Source: Methanobacteriaceae archaeon (GTDB lineage: Archaea > Methanobacteriota > Methanobacteria > Methanobacteriales > Methanobacteriaceae). From it: 64,000 bases of DNA. Both the position numbers and the translations under genes were made by a program. Each line of letters begins with the position of its first letter. Within the stretch, counting starts at the first letter, position 1. Shown in pieces: positions 10,963 to 20,441 of the stretch. The notes under the pieces were generated by a model. That model saw only the letters and a program-made list of their open reading frames with translations, did no database searches and was not told the DNA's origin. The stretch spans positions 1-64,000 of the forward strand of contig JAHFBZ010000001.1 in the NCBI GenBank assembly GCA_023249725.1, read 5' to 3'.

Positions 10963-11802
10963 TCATTCCCCATTCACTTTTAATGGGATACAGGCCTTTC
11001 TGTGTTCTATATCAACTATTTTTACCTTTATATTGTATATTTCTTCCATATTCTCTTTGGTGATTACTTCTTCAGGAGAACCGATATCAATAAAGCTTTT
11101 TCCTTTCATTAAAGCTACTTTATTGGCGGAAATGAAGGCCTGATCAGGAAAATGGGATGACATTAATATGGAAAGTCCATTTTTGGCCAATTTTTCTATT
11201 ATATTGAGTGTTCGCATTTGATTTCCAAAATCAAGGTGCGATGTTGGTTCATCAAGTAAAAGAATACTGGGTTTTTGAGTTAATATGCGGGCCAGAAATA
11301 CCAGTTGCTGTTCTCCCCCACTTATTTCTGTGTATGATACATCTCGCATGTGGGTAATTTTGAGAGTTTTCAAGGATTCTTCCGCAATTTTAATATCTTT
11401 TTCTCCAGGGGAAGCAAACATCTCCAGGTGAGGGGACCTGCCCATGAGAACCACGTCTAGAACGGAAAATGGAAATGTTGAATTGTGTATTTGAGGTATA
11501 TAACCGATATTTTTAGCTATTTCTGTTTTATTAAGAGAATAAATATTTTTTTCATTAAATAAAATTTTTCCAGAGCTTAATTTCATCAGACCATTAATAC
11601 ATTTGATTAATGTAGTTTTACCTGTACCATTGGGTCCTAGTATGCAAAAAACGTCTCCCTTTTCCACTGAAAAATTAATATTTTCAAATATATTGTGTTG
11701 GCCGTCATAGGAGAAACTGGCATCAGATACCTGCATCAAGCAATTTTTTAAAATGTCTGAATTCGGCCTATCAGCAATAGTGGAGGGCCTTAAAATACTC
11801 AT
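10963..11802 (-). CDS. Metal-chelate ABC transporter ATP-binding protein (FecE/BtuD type)
   Basis: 279-aa ATPase. Walker A is GPNGTGKTT, the signature is ISGGEQQL and Walker B is LLLDEPTS; the typical FecE spacing is kept. It energises the adjacent permease for uptake of an iron chelate, corrinoid or oxyanion. I start at the ATG at 11802, which overlaps the permease stop as ATGA and has a GAGGGAT ribosome site. The ATG six bases earlier is too close to that site. It is the last gene of a three-gene run. Confidence 0.92.
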   Translation of the reverse strand: MSILRPSTIADRPNSDILKNCLMQVSDASFSYDGQHNIFENINFSVEKGDVFCILGPNGTGKTTLIKCINGLMKLSSGKILFNEKNIYSLNKTEIAKNIGYIPQIHNSTFPFSVLDVVLMGRSPHLEMFASPGEKDIKIAEESLKTLKITHMRDVSYTEISGGEQQLVFLARILTQKPSILLLDEPTSHLDFGNQMRTLNIIEKLAKNGLSILMSSHFPDQAFISANKVALMKGKSFIDIGSPEEVITKENMEEIYNIKVKIVDIEHRKACIPLKVNGE

Positions 11803-12890
11803 GACCATCCCTCTTTACTTTTTGCTAGAAGATATAGAAAGAAGGGAGCCCCAATTATGGCCGTCAATATACCCAGGGGAATTTCTACCGTGGTGATAGT
11901 ACGGGCCACATCATCTATTAATAGGAGAAAAAAAGCTCCCATAAAAATACTGGCTGGTAAAAGTACTTTATGGTCTGGCCCTACAATCATTCGAGTAATA
12001 TGTGGAATAACAAGACCTATCCATCCTATTATTCCACTTATACTGACTGCTGCAGCAGTAACGATAGTACAACAGGTTATTATAATGATGTGAAGTTTTT
12101 TAGTGTCAACTCCCAGGGTTTGAGCTTCGTCTTCGCCCATGGAAAGCACATTTATTCTCCAACGTATTAATAAGAGAATCCCACTGCCTACCACCATGGG
12201 CAGGGTAACCATTAATATGTCCTGGTTGGTAACGGCAGATAGACTACCCATTAACCAGAAAACTATGGTGGGTAACTGTTCATAAGGATCTGCCACATAT
12301 TTAATCATTGAGATAAATGCGGAAAACAGGGCCGCAATGGCTATCCCGCATAAAACCAAGGTGAGCATGGACGTACCTTTAAAGGTTTGACTAATCATGT
12401 AAGTCAGGCCCACTGCCAATAGTCCTCCCATAAATGCTGAAAATTGTACCATAAATGGACCTGCAACGAATAAAATGGCAAGAGCAGCTCCAAAACCGGC
12501 ACCGGCTGAAACTCCTAATTTATCTGGAGAAACCAGAGGATTTTTGAACATACCTTGAAATGAGGCCCCGGCTATGGATAAAGCCGCACCAACCATCATG
12601 GCAGCCATAATTCGGGGCAATCGAATTTGAAAAATAACTGCCTCTACTGAAGGAGGTATATTATAATTCACCAGTGTTGTTTTCGCAGCCAGGGCCATTA
12701 AAACCTCTGAAGGAGATATGGGATATCTGCCTATTAAAAATGAAATAAAAAATAAGATAATTAAAGGGATTACTAGTAAAGAAGTCACTGATAATTTTTT
12801 TACCAGAGAATTATTTATCCAGGACTTGCTAGCATTTGAATCATTAATATTCGCATCTTGGGAAGAATTTCTGAACCTTAATTTAGTCAA
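11799..12890 (-). CDS. FecCD/BtuC-type ABC transporter permease
   Basis: 363-aa polytopic membrane protein of the FecCD family, with about ten membrane segments. Recognisable parts are GRYPISPSEV near the N-terminus, RLPRIMAAMMVGAALSIAGA and the ISGIIGWIGLVIPHITRM segment. A polar N-terminal extension of about 35 residues precedes the first membrane segment. The start is TTG without a clear ribosome site, so the exact N-terminus is uncertain. It overlaps the ATPase gene by four bases. Confidence 0.92.
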   Translation of the reverse strand: MTKLRFRNSSQDANINDSNASKSWINNSLVKKLSVTSLLVIPLIILFFISFLIGRYPISPSEVLMALAAKTTLVNYNIPPSVEAVIFQIRLPRIMAAMMVGAALSIAGASFQGMFKNPLVSPDKLGVSAGAGFGAALAILFVAGPFMVQFSAFMGGLLAVGLTYMISQTFKGTSMLTLVLCGIAIAALFSAFISMIKYVADPYEQLPTIVFWLMGSLSAVTNQDILMVTLPMVVGSGILLLIRWRINVLSMGEDEAQTLGVDTKKLHIIIITCCTIVTAAAVSISGIIGWIGLVIPHITRMIVGPDHKVLLPASIFMGAFFLLLIDDVARTITTVEIPLGILTAIIGAPFFLYLLAKSKEGWS

Positions 12891-13022
12891 ATTATCAGCA
12901 GCCTGTTTTTTGGAATAACTTCTTTAAATTTTTTGAAAAAAATTTTTTAAAATCTTTAAGAATAATTTTTTAAACTATTAATATTTGTTTTTAAATTATT
13001 CTACAATTTTCTTCTCAAGTTT

Positions 13023-14093
13023 TCAAGTATTTTTCAAACCAGAAGAGCTTAATATATTGGTTGCTTCCTGGTCAGTTAGGTTGTAATGGTAATATTCGTT
13101 GTAGAATTCTTTGGTTATTTTTTTAAGATCCATGTCCTGGAATTTATCTGGATATAAGACTTTAGCGGTCCAGGGTATACCTATTATGGTATTGGCACCA
13201 GGAGGTCCTTCAAACCAGTTAAATGGTGATGTGGGGACCATATACACTTGTTTTTCTTTCACTGCTTTAACATCGGCCCATAATGAGTTAGAATAAATAT
13301 TATCATAGAAATGTTGATTACTGGTGATTATAACGTCTGGGTTCCACTGTAGTATTAATTCCATGGAAACTCCCACACTACCTTTTGTTAAAGGAGCTTC
13401 CACAACATTTTTTCCTCCGCAAATTTCAATAAGCTGGGTATGGGTAGAACCTGGAGGATTGGTCATTAGTCCGGTGGAATCCCGTGCATAATACACTTTT
13501 TTCCTTTCACTTTCTGGAATGGTGGATACAGTAGAATTAACTTCATGCATCATATCATTGTAAAAGCTAATTAACTTGTCAGATTGTTCCTTTTTACCGA
13601 GCACTTTTCCTAAAAACTCCAGTGAAGGTGTGATGCTGGTTAAATTATTGTCTCCTTCAATATCCAGGGTAGGTATTCTCCCAAACTTACTTTGAATTTG
13701 ATCCACCTGGTCTACAGTTCCTCCATGCCCTATCAGGACTATGTCTGGATTCATGGAGATTATATTTTCGTAATTAGCATCTTTTTTACCTCCTCCAATA
13801 ACCGGAAGGCTAGAATAAGTTGATTTCATGTAAATATTTTCTTTACGGGTTCTTTTTTCATTCCATCCGATCATCTTTTCCGGAGCCAGCATAAAAAGCT
13901 CTACAGTGGTGGATGCTGAAATAGAAGCGACTTTATTGGTTTCAGAGGGAATATCTACATTACGGCCCAGCATATCTGTAACTTGCTGGATATCAATGCC
14001 AATGGATTGGTTGGTGTCAAAAAATAGCCATACTACTCCGCTGGCTATGAAAATAATGGATATTACTAGAATTACAGGGGATTTTTGATTCAA
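13023..14093 (-). CDS. Metal-chelate ABC transporter substrate-binding protein (FepB/BtuF type)
   Basis: 356-aa binding protein of the helical-backbone class III family. A hydrophobic N-terminal segment (about residues 6-27) anchors or exports it; there is no lipobox cysteine. TDMLGRNVDIP, VIGGG and NPDIVLIGHGG are typical. I start at TTG 14093 because AGGTGA precedes it; the GTG at 14102 overlaps that site. Ligand is not readable: an iron chelate, corrinoid or molybdate/tungstate (as in the related MolABC system) are all possible. The molybdopterin enzyme next door mildly favours an oxyanion. Confidence 0.85.
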   Translation of the reverse strand: MNQKSPVILVISIIFIASGVVWLFFDTNQSIGIDIQQVTDMLGRNVDIPSETNKVASISASTTVELFMLAPEKMIGWNEKRTRKENIYMKSTYSSLPVIGGGKKDANYENIISMNPDIVLIGHGGTVDQVDQIQSKFGRIPTLDIEGDNNLTSITPSLEFLGKVLGKKEQSDKLISFYNDMMHEVNSTVSTIPESERKKVYYARDSTGLMTNPPGSTHTQLIEICGGKNVVEAPLTKGSVGVSMELILQWNPDVIITSNQHFYDNIYSNSLWADVKAVKEKQVYMVPTSPFNWFEGPPGANTIIGIPWTAKVLYPDKFQDMDLKKITKEFYNEYYHYNLTDQEATNILSSSGLKNT

Positions 14094-14102
14094 TGTATTC
14101 AC

Positions 14103-14429
14103 CTAGTTTTTTTCTGATTAAGATTTTACTTTATAAGAAATTAAGGATATTTTAGGATAGTTTTTTAAGATTAGGTTCTATTGGTGGAGATAATAATTTT
14201 ATTTCATTATTTAACTTATAATCATAATTAACTAATTGCATTAATAAACATATTGTTAACTTTTTTTCGATGTAACAATATTTTACTAGTACTTAAAATT
14301 CTTTATTTTTATTTTAAATTATACGCTGATATTTTTTAATTTTTTTATCAAGAATTATCGATATGTATTTATATTCTTTTCAATAAATCAAAAATATCAA
14401 ATTTTATAAAAATAAATGGAGAGGGGTAT
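14103..14429. other. Divergent promoter region
   Basis: This 327-base gap separates the substrate-binding protein gene (minus strand) from a surface protein gene (plus strand). It is very AT-rich. The plus-strand promoter is listed separately. I see no recognisable riboswitch or RNA gene. Confidence 0.5.
14351..14375 (+). promoter_or_regulatory. Promoter with ATCGATATG element upstream of TATA
   Basis: AGAATTATCGATATG is followed at once by TATTTATATT (TATA), 55 bases before the start codon of the surface protein at 14430. The same ATCGATAkG-TATA arrangement occurs before tupA, the FmdE-like gene and the ferredoxin gene. It may be a strong BRE/TATA variant or a regulator site. Confidence 0.5.
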
Positions 14430-17195
14430 ATGAGAAAGTCTTTAATTTCAACAATACTCATGTTTTTAATAATTAGTTTAATGGCAGGGTATGCTTTTGC
14501 AGATTCAGGAATAATAATTAATAATGGGGTGGATAATCCCCTGGTAAATATTGGTGATAATGTGACCTTTATGGTAAATTTAACCAATAATGGTTCTCTA
14601 AATTATACAAATGTTCAGATACAAGCATTGTTGTCGCCGGGATTACAATATATCTCTTCCAGCGGTACTTATTCTAATGCAACCGGGATCTGGAATGTGG
14701 GAAATTTAAAGTCTGGTGTTTCAAAACAGCTTTATATAACCGTGAATGTCCTGGATGCATTGAAAGGACAAATGGTGGATTTTAAATCGTCATTGTTTTA
14801 TAATGATCAAAATGCAACCGCCAATAATGGACTGGTGAGTCTCACCATAAGCAACAATTCCACTTCAAATAATACCAACAACACCACTAACAATACTAAC
14901 GCCAGTAATACGTCCAATATAATTTTAAACAGTATAGTGGATAAATCAACAGTTAATCCGGGAGATCTGATTAATTTCACGGTTTCTATAAAAAATAATG
15001 GAACCAAAGACCTTTCAGCTTTACAAATTCAAGCACTACTGCCCCCAGGTTTAGAATATGTATCCCACGGGAATAATATAACCAATAATAATTATACTGA
15101 CGGGATATGGTATCTAGGTAATTTAAGAGCAGGTAATCAAAAATATCTTAATATAACTGCCAGGGTATCTCTGAATCTGTCTGGTCAACAAACTAATTTA
15201 AATTTTAAATTAATGCCTAATGTACAAAATGCCACAGTCGCTGATTCCCTGGTTAATCTGTCAATTTCAAACAATACTGCGGGTATATTAAACAACAATA
15301 CTACCAGTTCCTTAGTGGAACCTAAGGATAGTGCATGGAAAAGCGATTTGCTGGATAATGGCAGTTCTTACACTTCTCTGGTAATGGATTCCTTAGGAAA
15401 CCATCATCTGATCTACACCCAATTGCCAGTTTTAAAATATATTTATAAAACCGAAAATGGTTGGATTAATGAAACCATAGCAAATAATACTACTAGCCGG
15501 GGAACTGGTTTTTATCCAGATTTGGCCCTAGATTCATCTAATAATCCACATGTGGTATATAATGATGGTAATACGGCTCTTAAATACGCTTACAAGGATA
15601 ATTCAGGTTGGCATTTCGAAAATATCTTTTCAGGAGATGTATCCTATACCAACATCATCATGAATAATAACAGTCCCTGCATAAGTTTCTTTGATAACGG
15701 GGCAGAAACAGTAAAATATGCTTACAAAAATGGCACAAGCTGGGTTGTGGAGTCAGTGGCCAAATCAGCTGGCCATTATAATTCTTTAATTTTGGATTCT
15801 ACGGGAAACCCCAGAATTGCCTATCATGATGATTACTATGGAGATCTCAGGTATGCCATGAGAATTGGCCCTAATGATTGGAAAAATGTTATTGTGGACA
15901 ACTCCACTCATGTTGGATCCTGGAACTCATTGACTTTGAATTCACAGGGAAATCCTCAGATAAGTTACATCTTACAGGATGGAGGACTTAAATACGCCCA
16001 ATGGAATGGAATAAACTGGATATATGAAATACTTGATAATTCCACGGCTCAGGGGACTAATATGGTACTGGACTACACAGGAAATCCCCAAATAGCTTAT
16101 TTAGACACAATTAATCAAGTATTGAAATTAGCTTATAAAGATCAAAATAGCTCAGCTTGGAATATACAAAACATAAATATCACTTCTGGTGTTTCTCCAT
16201 GGATTTCTCTGGCTATGGACTCTCTGGGAGTTCCCCAAATAGCCTATTCTAATGGTAATGGCTACCTGAACTATGCTTATCTTAACCCAATTGCTGCAAA
16301 AATTAATTCTACTCCAGAATCCGGTTCTTATAAGTCTCCTGTGAGCTTAATATTAACTCCAGATAAAAATGGAACTATTTACTACACCACAGACGGTTCA
16401 GACCCTCGTAATAGTTCCAGCAGACTGGAATATGTGGGTCCAGTTAATGTTAGTACAGAAGGCAATACCATAGTAAAATTCGCGGCCATAGGAAACTATA
16501 GTTACTGGAAAAATGTCTGGTCTGATGTTTACACTAAAAACTACACCTTAGATACTCACGCACCATCTGTAGCATCAGACGTCCCCAGTGGTAATTACAA
16601 CACCTATAAATATGTAAAAATTACATCAAGTGATTCTTCAACCATATATTATACTACTGATGGAAGCAACCCAGTTACCAGCCCAACTAAGATTAAATAT
16701 ACTTCAGCTATTAAAATAAGTAAACAAGGAACTAACAGTCTAAAATATTCAGCGGTTGATAGTGTAGGAAACTGGGCGGCAGTTAATACTAAAACTTACC
16801 AGTTAGCTTTTCCAACGGCTTCCTTAACAGTTTCTAACAAGGGCACGGGAAAGATATCCTTAATTTACTACTTAACAGTTCAACTACCGGACAATCAGAA
16901 ACAGTACAAGAAATTCAGCACAACTCTGTATCCTAACAAAGCATATGTTTTAAACCTGGGTAAATATCCAGTGGGTACTAAATTCACTTTTGCAAAGTTC
17001 ATCTACAATAAATCGCCCTACAGAAAGACAATAAATGTGTATAACAAGCTTACCATGACTGGAAAAACTGCTTTTACTCAGAGAATATACTTAACTAAAG
17101 TATATCCTTCTAAAAGGGTTTATTCATCAATTTTGATGGAAATGTCCAGTACAGGAATAAAAGCCAAGGTTTTACAAGTCCCTGTACGTAAATAA
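14430..17195 (+). CDS. Large secreted DUF11/adhesin-like surface protein
   Basis: 921-aa exported protein. A signal peptide (1-25, ending AGYAFA) is followed by two DUF11 repeats (about 28-125 and 165-285; NPGDLINFTVSIKNNG) and Asn/Thr-rich linkers. Residues about 305-640 hold repeats of the form SxGNPxIAY...LKYAYK, suggesting a beta-propeller. Two chitobiase C-terminal-like repeats follow (about 645-790), each with IYYTTDGS. There are many N-glycosylation sequons. No C-terminal membrane anchor is visible. Such proteins are probably bound to the pseudomurein wall and mediate adhesion or wall contact. GGAGAGG precedes the ATG. Confidence 0.85.
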   Translation: MRKSLISTILMFLIISLMAGYAFADSGIIINNGVDNPLVNIGDNVTFMVNLTNNGSLNYTNVQIQALLSPGLQYISSSGTYSNATGIWNVGNLKSGVSKQLYITVNVLDALKGQMVDFKSSLFYNDQNATANNGLVSLTISNNSTSNNTNNTTNNTNASNTSNIILNSIVDKSTVNPGDLINFTVSIKNNGTKDLSALQIQALLPPGLEYVSHGNNITNNNYTDGIWYLGNLRAGNQKYLNITARVSLNLSGQQTNLNFKLMPNVQNATVADSLVNLSISNNTAGILNNNTTSSLVEPKDSAWKSDLLDNGSSYTSLVMDSLGNHHLIYTQLPVLKYIYKTENGWINETIANNTTSRGTGFYPDLALDSSNNPHVVYNDGNTALKYAYKDNSGWHFENIFSGDVSYTNIIMNNNSPCISFFDNGAETVKYAYKNGTSWVVESVAKSAGHYNSLILDSTGNPRIAYHDDYYGDLRYAMRIGPNDWKNVIVDNSTHVGSWNSLTLNSQGNPQISYILQDGGLKYAQWNGINWIYEILDNSTAQGTNMVLDYTGNPQIAYLDTINQVLKLAYKDQNSSAWNIQNINITSGVSPWISLAMDSLGVPQIAYSNGNGYLNYAYLNPIAAKINSTPESGSYKSPVSLILTPDKNGTIYYTTDGSDPRNSSSRLEYVGPVNVSTEGNTIVKFAAIGNYSYWKNVWSDVYTKNYTLDTHAPSVASDVPSGNYNTYKYVKITSSDSSTIYYTTDGSNPVTSPTKIKYTSAIKISKQGTNSLKYSAVDSVGNWAAVNTKTYQLAFPTASLTVSNKGTGKISLIYYLTVQLPDNQKQYKKFSTTLYPNKAYVLNLGKYPVGTKFTFAKFIYNKSPYRKTINVYNKLTMTGKTAFTQRIYLTKVYPSKRVYSSILMEMSSTGIKAKVLQVPVRK

Positions 17196-17303
17196 AATAT
17201 TTTTCTTTTTTTATTTTTAAAATATTCTAAAAAAAGATAAAAGACCTAAAATCACATTATTTGAAAATAGCTTTTCAATTAGCAAGATTTTTAATTTGAT
17301 TGG

Positions 17304-18191
17304 ATGATGAAAATGCGAAATATTAAACCTTTTTTGACTGTTATCATGACATTTTTTATTGTGTGTTCAAGTTCGGGAATAGTGTTTGCCGATTCGAGTG
17401 GGTTTTTAACAGTTCAATTTAATAAACAATCGGTTAATGTTGGGGATCAGGTTCAAATAACTGTTACTGCGTACAATACTGGAACTGTGGCTTGGAACAA
17501 TGTTATTGTTTCTCTTCCTGTTCCTGATGGGCTAAAATATTTATCTCACTATACCTCAGTTTCTAAAGCTGACTATTCATCTTCTTCAGGTTCATGGGTG
17601 GTTGGAAACATGAGACATGATTCTAATGGTAAAACTAAAACTATTTACATATCCTTTGAAGTTTTACCATCTGCTGAAGGAAAAACAGTGAGAGCAAATG
17701 GTCATTTTAATAGCATCATTTTAGAAGCTACTCAAGCTCAGTTTGCCAGCCATGTGTCTTCAGCATCTCCAGACACATTAAAAGTTAATATAAATAAAAA
17801 TGAAACGGGTAATGGAACCGGTAATGGTAATGGTAATGGTAATGGTAATGGTAATGGTAATGGTAATGGTAATGGTAATGGTAATGGTAATGGTAATGGT
17901 AATGGTAATGGTAATGGTAATGGTACTGCTTCATTTTACGAAGAAATATTTGGTAATATAATCAACAGCGATAATACTACTGGCATAGGCAATAATCTGG
18001 AATACAAGGCGAATTTATTACAAAGCGGTGGTGGAGGTGAAGGCCAGGAAGGAAAAAATGCTTATGAGGTTACTAAAGAAAATACTGAACCTCAAAAAAC
18101 ACCTTCAAATTTATGGCAAGCTTTAATAGCCGGTTTAATAATTTGTGGTCTAATTGTATTTGGTTATTTCAAAGGTATACGGGGTAACTAA
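17304..18191 (+). CDS. DUF11 surface protein with (Gly-Asn)n linker and C-terminal anchor
   Basis: 295 aa. A signal peptide (about 1-29, ending GIVFA) leads into one DUF11 domain (about 35-150; VNVGDQVQITVTAYNTG), then a Gly-Asn repeat linker (about 172-207), a short acidic region and a C-terminal membrane segment (WQALIAGLIICGLIVFGYF) followed by a basic tail. It should face outward, tethered to the membrane. It lies 57 bases before an ExbB-like channel gene on the same strand, so the three are probably one operon. Several ATGs lie at the start (17304, 17307, 17313); the first is used here, with a weak ribosome site. Confidence 0.82.
   Translation: MMKMRNIKPFLTVIMTFFIVCSSSGIVFADSSGFLTVQFNKQSVNVGDQVQITVTAYNTGTVAWNNVIVSLPVPDGLKYLSHYTSVSKADYSSSSGSWVVGNMRHDSNGKTKTIYISFEVLPSAEGKTVRANGHFNSIILEATQAQFASHVSSASPDTLKVNINKNETGNGTGNGNGNGNGNGNGNGNGNGNGNGNGNGNGNGNGNGTASFYEEIFGNIINSDNTTGIGNNLEYKANLLQSGGGGEGQEGKNAYEVTKENTEPQKTPSNLWQALIAGLIICGLIVFGYFKGIRGN
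17820..17921 (+). repeat. (GGTAAT)17 hexanucleotide tandem repeat
   Basis: Seventeen perfect copies of GGTAAT lie within the surface protein gene, flanked by imperfect copies (GGAACC before, GGTACT after). They encode the Gly-Asn linker. Because the unit is six bases, slippage changes linker length without breaking the frame. Confidence 0.97.
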
Positions 18192-18248
18192 TCAATAAAA
18201 GGATAAAAATAAATGATTAATCTCCAGTTAATTCAAGAGGTCTATTAA

Positions 18249-18896
18249 ATGATGGAAAATTTATTTAACAGTGAAATTTTAACCAGTGCTTTGCATTTAA
18301 TTTCCCAAGCACTTCTCATACCAGTAATAATAGGCCTATTACTATTTTTTGCCTATGCCTTAGTCAGCTTGGGAACTCTATTTTATGAATATTATCATAG
18401 AATTCGTATCAACATTAAGCAAATTGAAAGTATGATTATTTCCGTGGGAAATACTGAAAATCCTCAGAAAATAGTTGAAACGGTAAAAAATGCCCTTATT
18501 TCTCAAAATCAAAAGAATGCTTTGATTCAGTTAGCTGAAAGTTTCAGGATAAGTTCTAAATCTAGGGAAGCATTTGCCAGGAAATTGTTGGAATCAGAAG
18601 AAATAAAAGCGGCAAAGAAGCTAGAGAAAACAGACATAGTTACTCGATTAGGACCTACTCTGGGTTTAATGGGTACTTTAATACCAATGGGCCCTGGATT
18701 AGCTGCTTTAGGTGGGGGAGATATCCAGGGATTAGCCCAAGCCATCATTGTAGCTTTTGACACTACGGTAGTTGGTTTGGCTGCTGGGGGCCTGGCCTAT
18801 GTAATTTCTAAGATTAGAAGAAGATGGTATGAAGAAGATCTTTCTAACTTGGAAGTGATGGCTGAATCAGTTCTGGAAGTGATGAAAAATGCTTAG
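18249..18896 (+). CDS. MotA/TolQ/ExbB-family proton channel protein
   Basis: 215-aa membrane protein with three hydrophobic segments: about 15-50, [25 protein letters not shown] (about 135-165) and [21 protein letters not shown] (about 165-190). The last two match the TolQ/ExbB/MotA core that forms a proton path. The partner protein follows with an 8-base overlap, as in exbB-exbD pairs. A GAGGT ribosome site precedes the ATG. In bacteria such channels energise TonB or Tol; archaea have no outer membrane, so the target here is unknown, with the preceding surface protein the obvious candidate. Confidence 0.88.
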   Translation: MMENLFNSEILTSALHLISQALLIPVIIGLLLFFAYALVSLGTLFYEYYHRIRINIKQIESMIISVGNTENPQKIVETVKNALISQNQKNALIQLAESFRISSKSREAFARKLLESEEIKAAKKLEKTDIVTRLGPTLGLMGTLIPMGPGLAALGGGDIQGLAQAIIVAFDTTVVGLAAGGLAYVISKIRRRWYEEDLSNLEVMAESVLEVMKNA

Positions 18897-19227
18897 AAGA
18901 AGAAGTAGGAGGTTAATATCTATTGGAGGTGAAGAAGATCCCATGGCGGGCTCGGCCAATCTGGTGGATGCCATGTTGGTTTTGTCAGTGGGGTTTTTAA
19001 TTTTTTTAGTTATCTCATGGAATATGCAGAGTGTAATTTTTAGTGACATGACTCCTCAAGAACGTCAGGATACAATAAAAGCTATGAAAGAAGTAGCTCA
19101 AGTTAAAATGGGTGAAAAAATTAATGAAACTCCCCAATCTGCTTCTGGATTAGGGGAAGGAATGGAAGAAATGGGGACAGTATATAAAGATCCTAAAACT
19201 GGAAAATTGATTATGGTTCAAGGATGA
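18889..19227 (+). CDS. ExbD-like small membrane partner (DUF2149-like)
   Basis: 112 aa: an Arg-rich start, one membrane segment (about 27-46, [20 protein letters not shown]) preceded by Asp, and a polar extracellular C-terminal part. Layout and position match ExbD/TolR partners, with an acidic residue (LVDAM) at the edge of the membrane helix. I recall similar methanogen proteins as DUF2149, but this is from memory. It overlaps the channel gene by 8 bases. Confidence 0.75.
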   Translation: MLRRRSRRLISIGGEEDPMAGSANLVDAMLVLSVGFLIFLVISWNMQSVIFSDMTPQERQDTIKAMKEVAQVKMGEKINETPQSASGLGEGMEEMGTVYKDPKTGKLIMVQG

Positions 19228-19233
19228 TTCTCC

Positions 19234-19245
19234 TTTTTTTTTTTT
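19234..19245 (+). terminator. Oligo-T terminator
   Basis: Twelve consecutive T bases on the plus strand begin 7 bases after the stop of the ExbD-like gene. Runs of T in the sense strand are the main intrinsic termination signal in archaea, so this should end the 17304-19227 operon. Confidence 0.7.
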
Positions 19246-19371
19246 AATGATATTTATTTAATGAGGATATTTAATCTATTGAATCATAAAAAATAGTAAT
19301 ATGGGTTCTAATCGCAATATTTAAATTTTAAAAACCTTATTATTTTAAAAATAATCTTAAGAGGTAATTTA

Positions 19372-20079
19372 ATGACTATTTACGTTTGCATGGATGATAC
19401 TGACAATTTACATTCAAGAGGCACCGGACGATTGGCCCGGGCAGTGGCAGATGAACTGGCCAAAAATTATCCGCTTAGGGGAGTTACTCGGCACCAGCTT
19501 TACTTTCACCCGGACATTCCCTACACCTCTCACAACAGTTGTGGGGTAATCCACCTGGAATCAGATGACCAGGATGAATTAACGGATATTTTTGAAATTG
19601 CCCGAGAAGAAATGCTCAACGACTTTATTGAAGGCAGTGATCCTGGTCTGGCCGTAGCTCATCACAGTCAGATTTTGCCCCCATTGGTGGCATATGGTCG
19701 AGATGCAAAAGACACGGTCTTAAATCAAGGTAAATCAAGAACACTTGCTAGAAACCTGGGAATAAGATTAGAAGGCCTGGGTGGAACAGAAGATGGGGTT
19801 ATAGGGGCCATGGCTGGATTGGGTCTAGCTTTTACTAATATTGATGGCAGATTTCTGCAAATTGGGAAAATTAGAGACCTTACTGGCGCCCAAACTGTGG
19901 AAAACCTTCTTGATGCTGGAATTGATATTGTTTTTAATATTGATGGTAGAATCGTGACCAATGGTGAAGTCATTAATGAAGAAAATAAGCCTGTAAAACC
20001 ATGCCCGGTTAATGGGAAAGCAGTTTTATTTGTGGAAGAAGGAAGGGATGGCCTCCTTACGGCTGTTAAGCGCAATTGA
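19372..20079 (+). CDS. Stand-alone TiaS-type kinase-domain protein
   Basis: 235 aa. The start MDDTDNLHSRGTGRLAR is the nucleotide-binding signature of TiaS, the enzyme that makes 2-agmatinylcytidine at the wobble base of tRNA-Ile2. A later GGTEDGVIGAMAGLGLA segment also matches the TiaS catalytic domain. Full TiaS is about 420 aa with an OB domain and zinc ribbon, and those parts are absent. It is therefore a paralogue, not TiaS itself, and its substrate is unknown. GAGGTAATTTAATG gives a good start. It lies convergent with the tungstate transporter genes. Confidence 0.7.
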   Translation: MTIYVCMDDTDNLHSRGTGRLARAVADELAKNYPLRGVTRHQLYFHPDIPYTSHNSCGVIHLESDDQDELTDIFEIAREEMLNDFIEGSDPGLAVAHHSQILPPLVAYGRDAKDTVLNQGKSRTLARNLGIRLEGLGGTEDGVIGAMAGLGLAFTNIDGRFLQIGKIRDLTGAQTVENLLDAGIDIVFNIDGRIVTNGEVINEENKPVKPCPVNGKAVLFVEEGRDGLLTAVKRN

Positions 20080-20441
20080 TTTTTAATAAAATTCATAAAA
20101 CAATTTTGATTAATGAATTAAAATTCTTTAGACTTTTTAAGCCTACTATTTTTAATTAAACATTTTTATAATATTTTTTTAAATTTTTATTAAAATTAAA
20201 CATAAAATCATAAAAATAATTTTTCAAACTCTATCTTAATTCATAAAATGAATATAGGATTATTTTTACCATACTTTAAATAAAAACCTCTTTTAATTAA
20301 AATAATAAATTAAAGATAACTATTAAAATAAATCATGCTAACTTAAAGCATATGGGTGGACAATTATTCAAATCTAATTAATAGTCTCAGCATACACAGA
20401 TAAAGTCATAAATTTTATAATATGTAAAGGTTGATTTCATA
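20080..20441. other. Convergent intergenic region, no gene seen
   Basis: These 362 bases lie between two convergent genes. They are AT-rich with T runs that could end transcription. I found no reading frame, stable fold or repeat worth naming. Confidence 0.5.

Noticed and set aside
14103-14429. Cobalamin riboswitch before the BtuF-like gene
   Set aside because: No B12-box or comparable conserved fold is visible in the upstream region.
17815-17930. Regular repeats resembling a CRISPR array
   Set aside because: The unit is a 6-base coding microsatellite (GGTAAT) without spacers.
19372-20079. Calling the gene tiaS
   Set aside because: The OB and zinc ribbon domains needed for tRNA work are missing; length is about half of TiaS.
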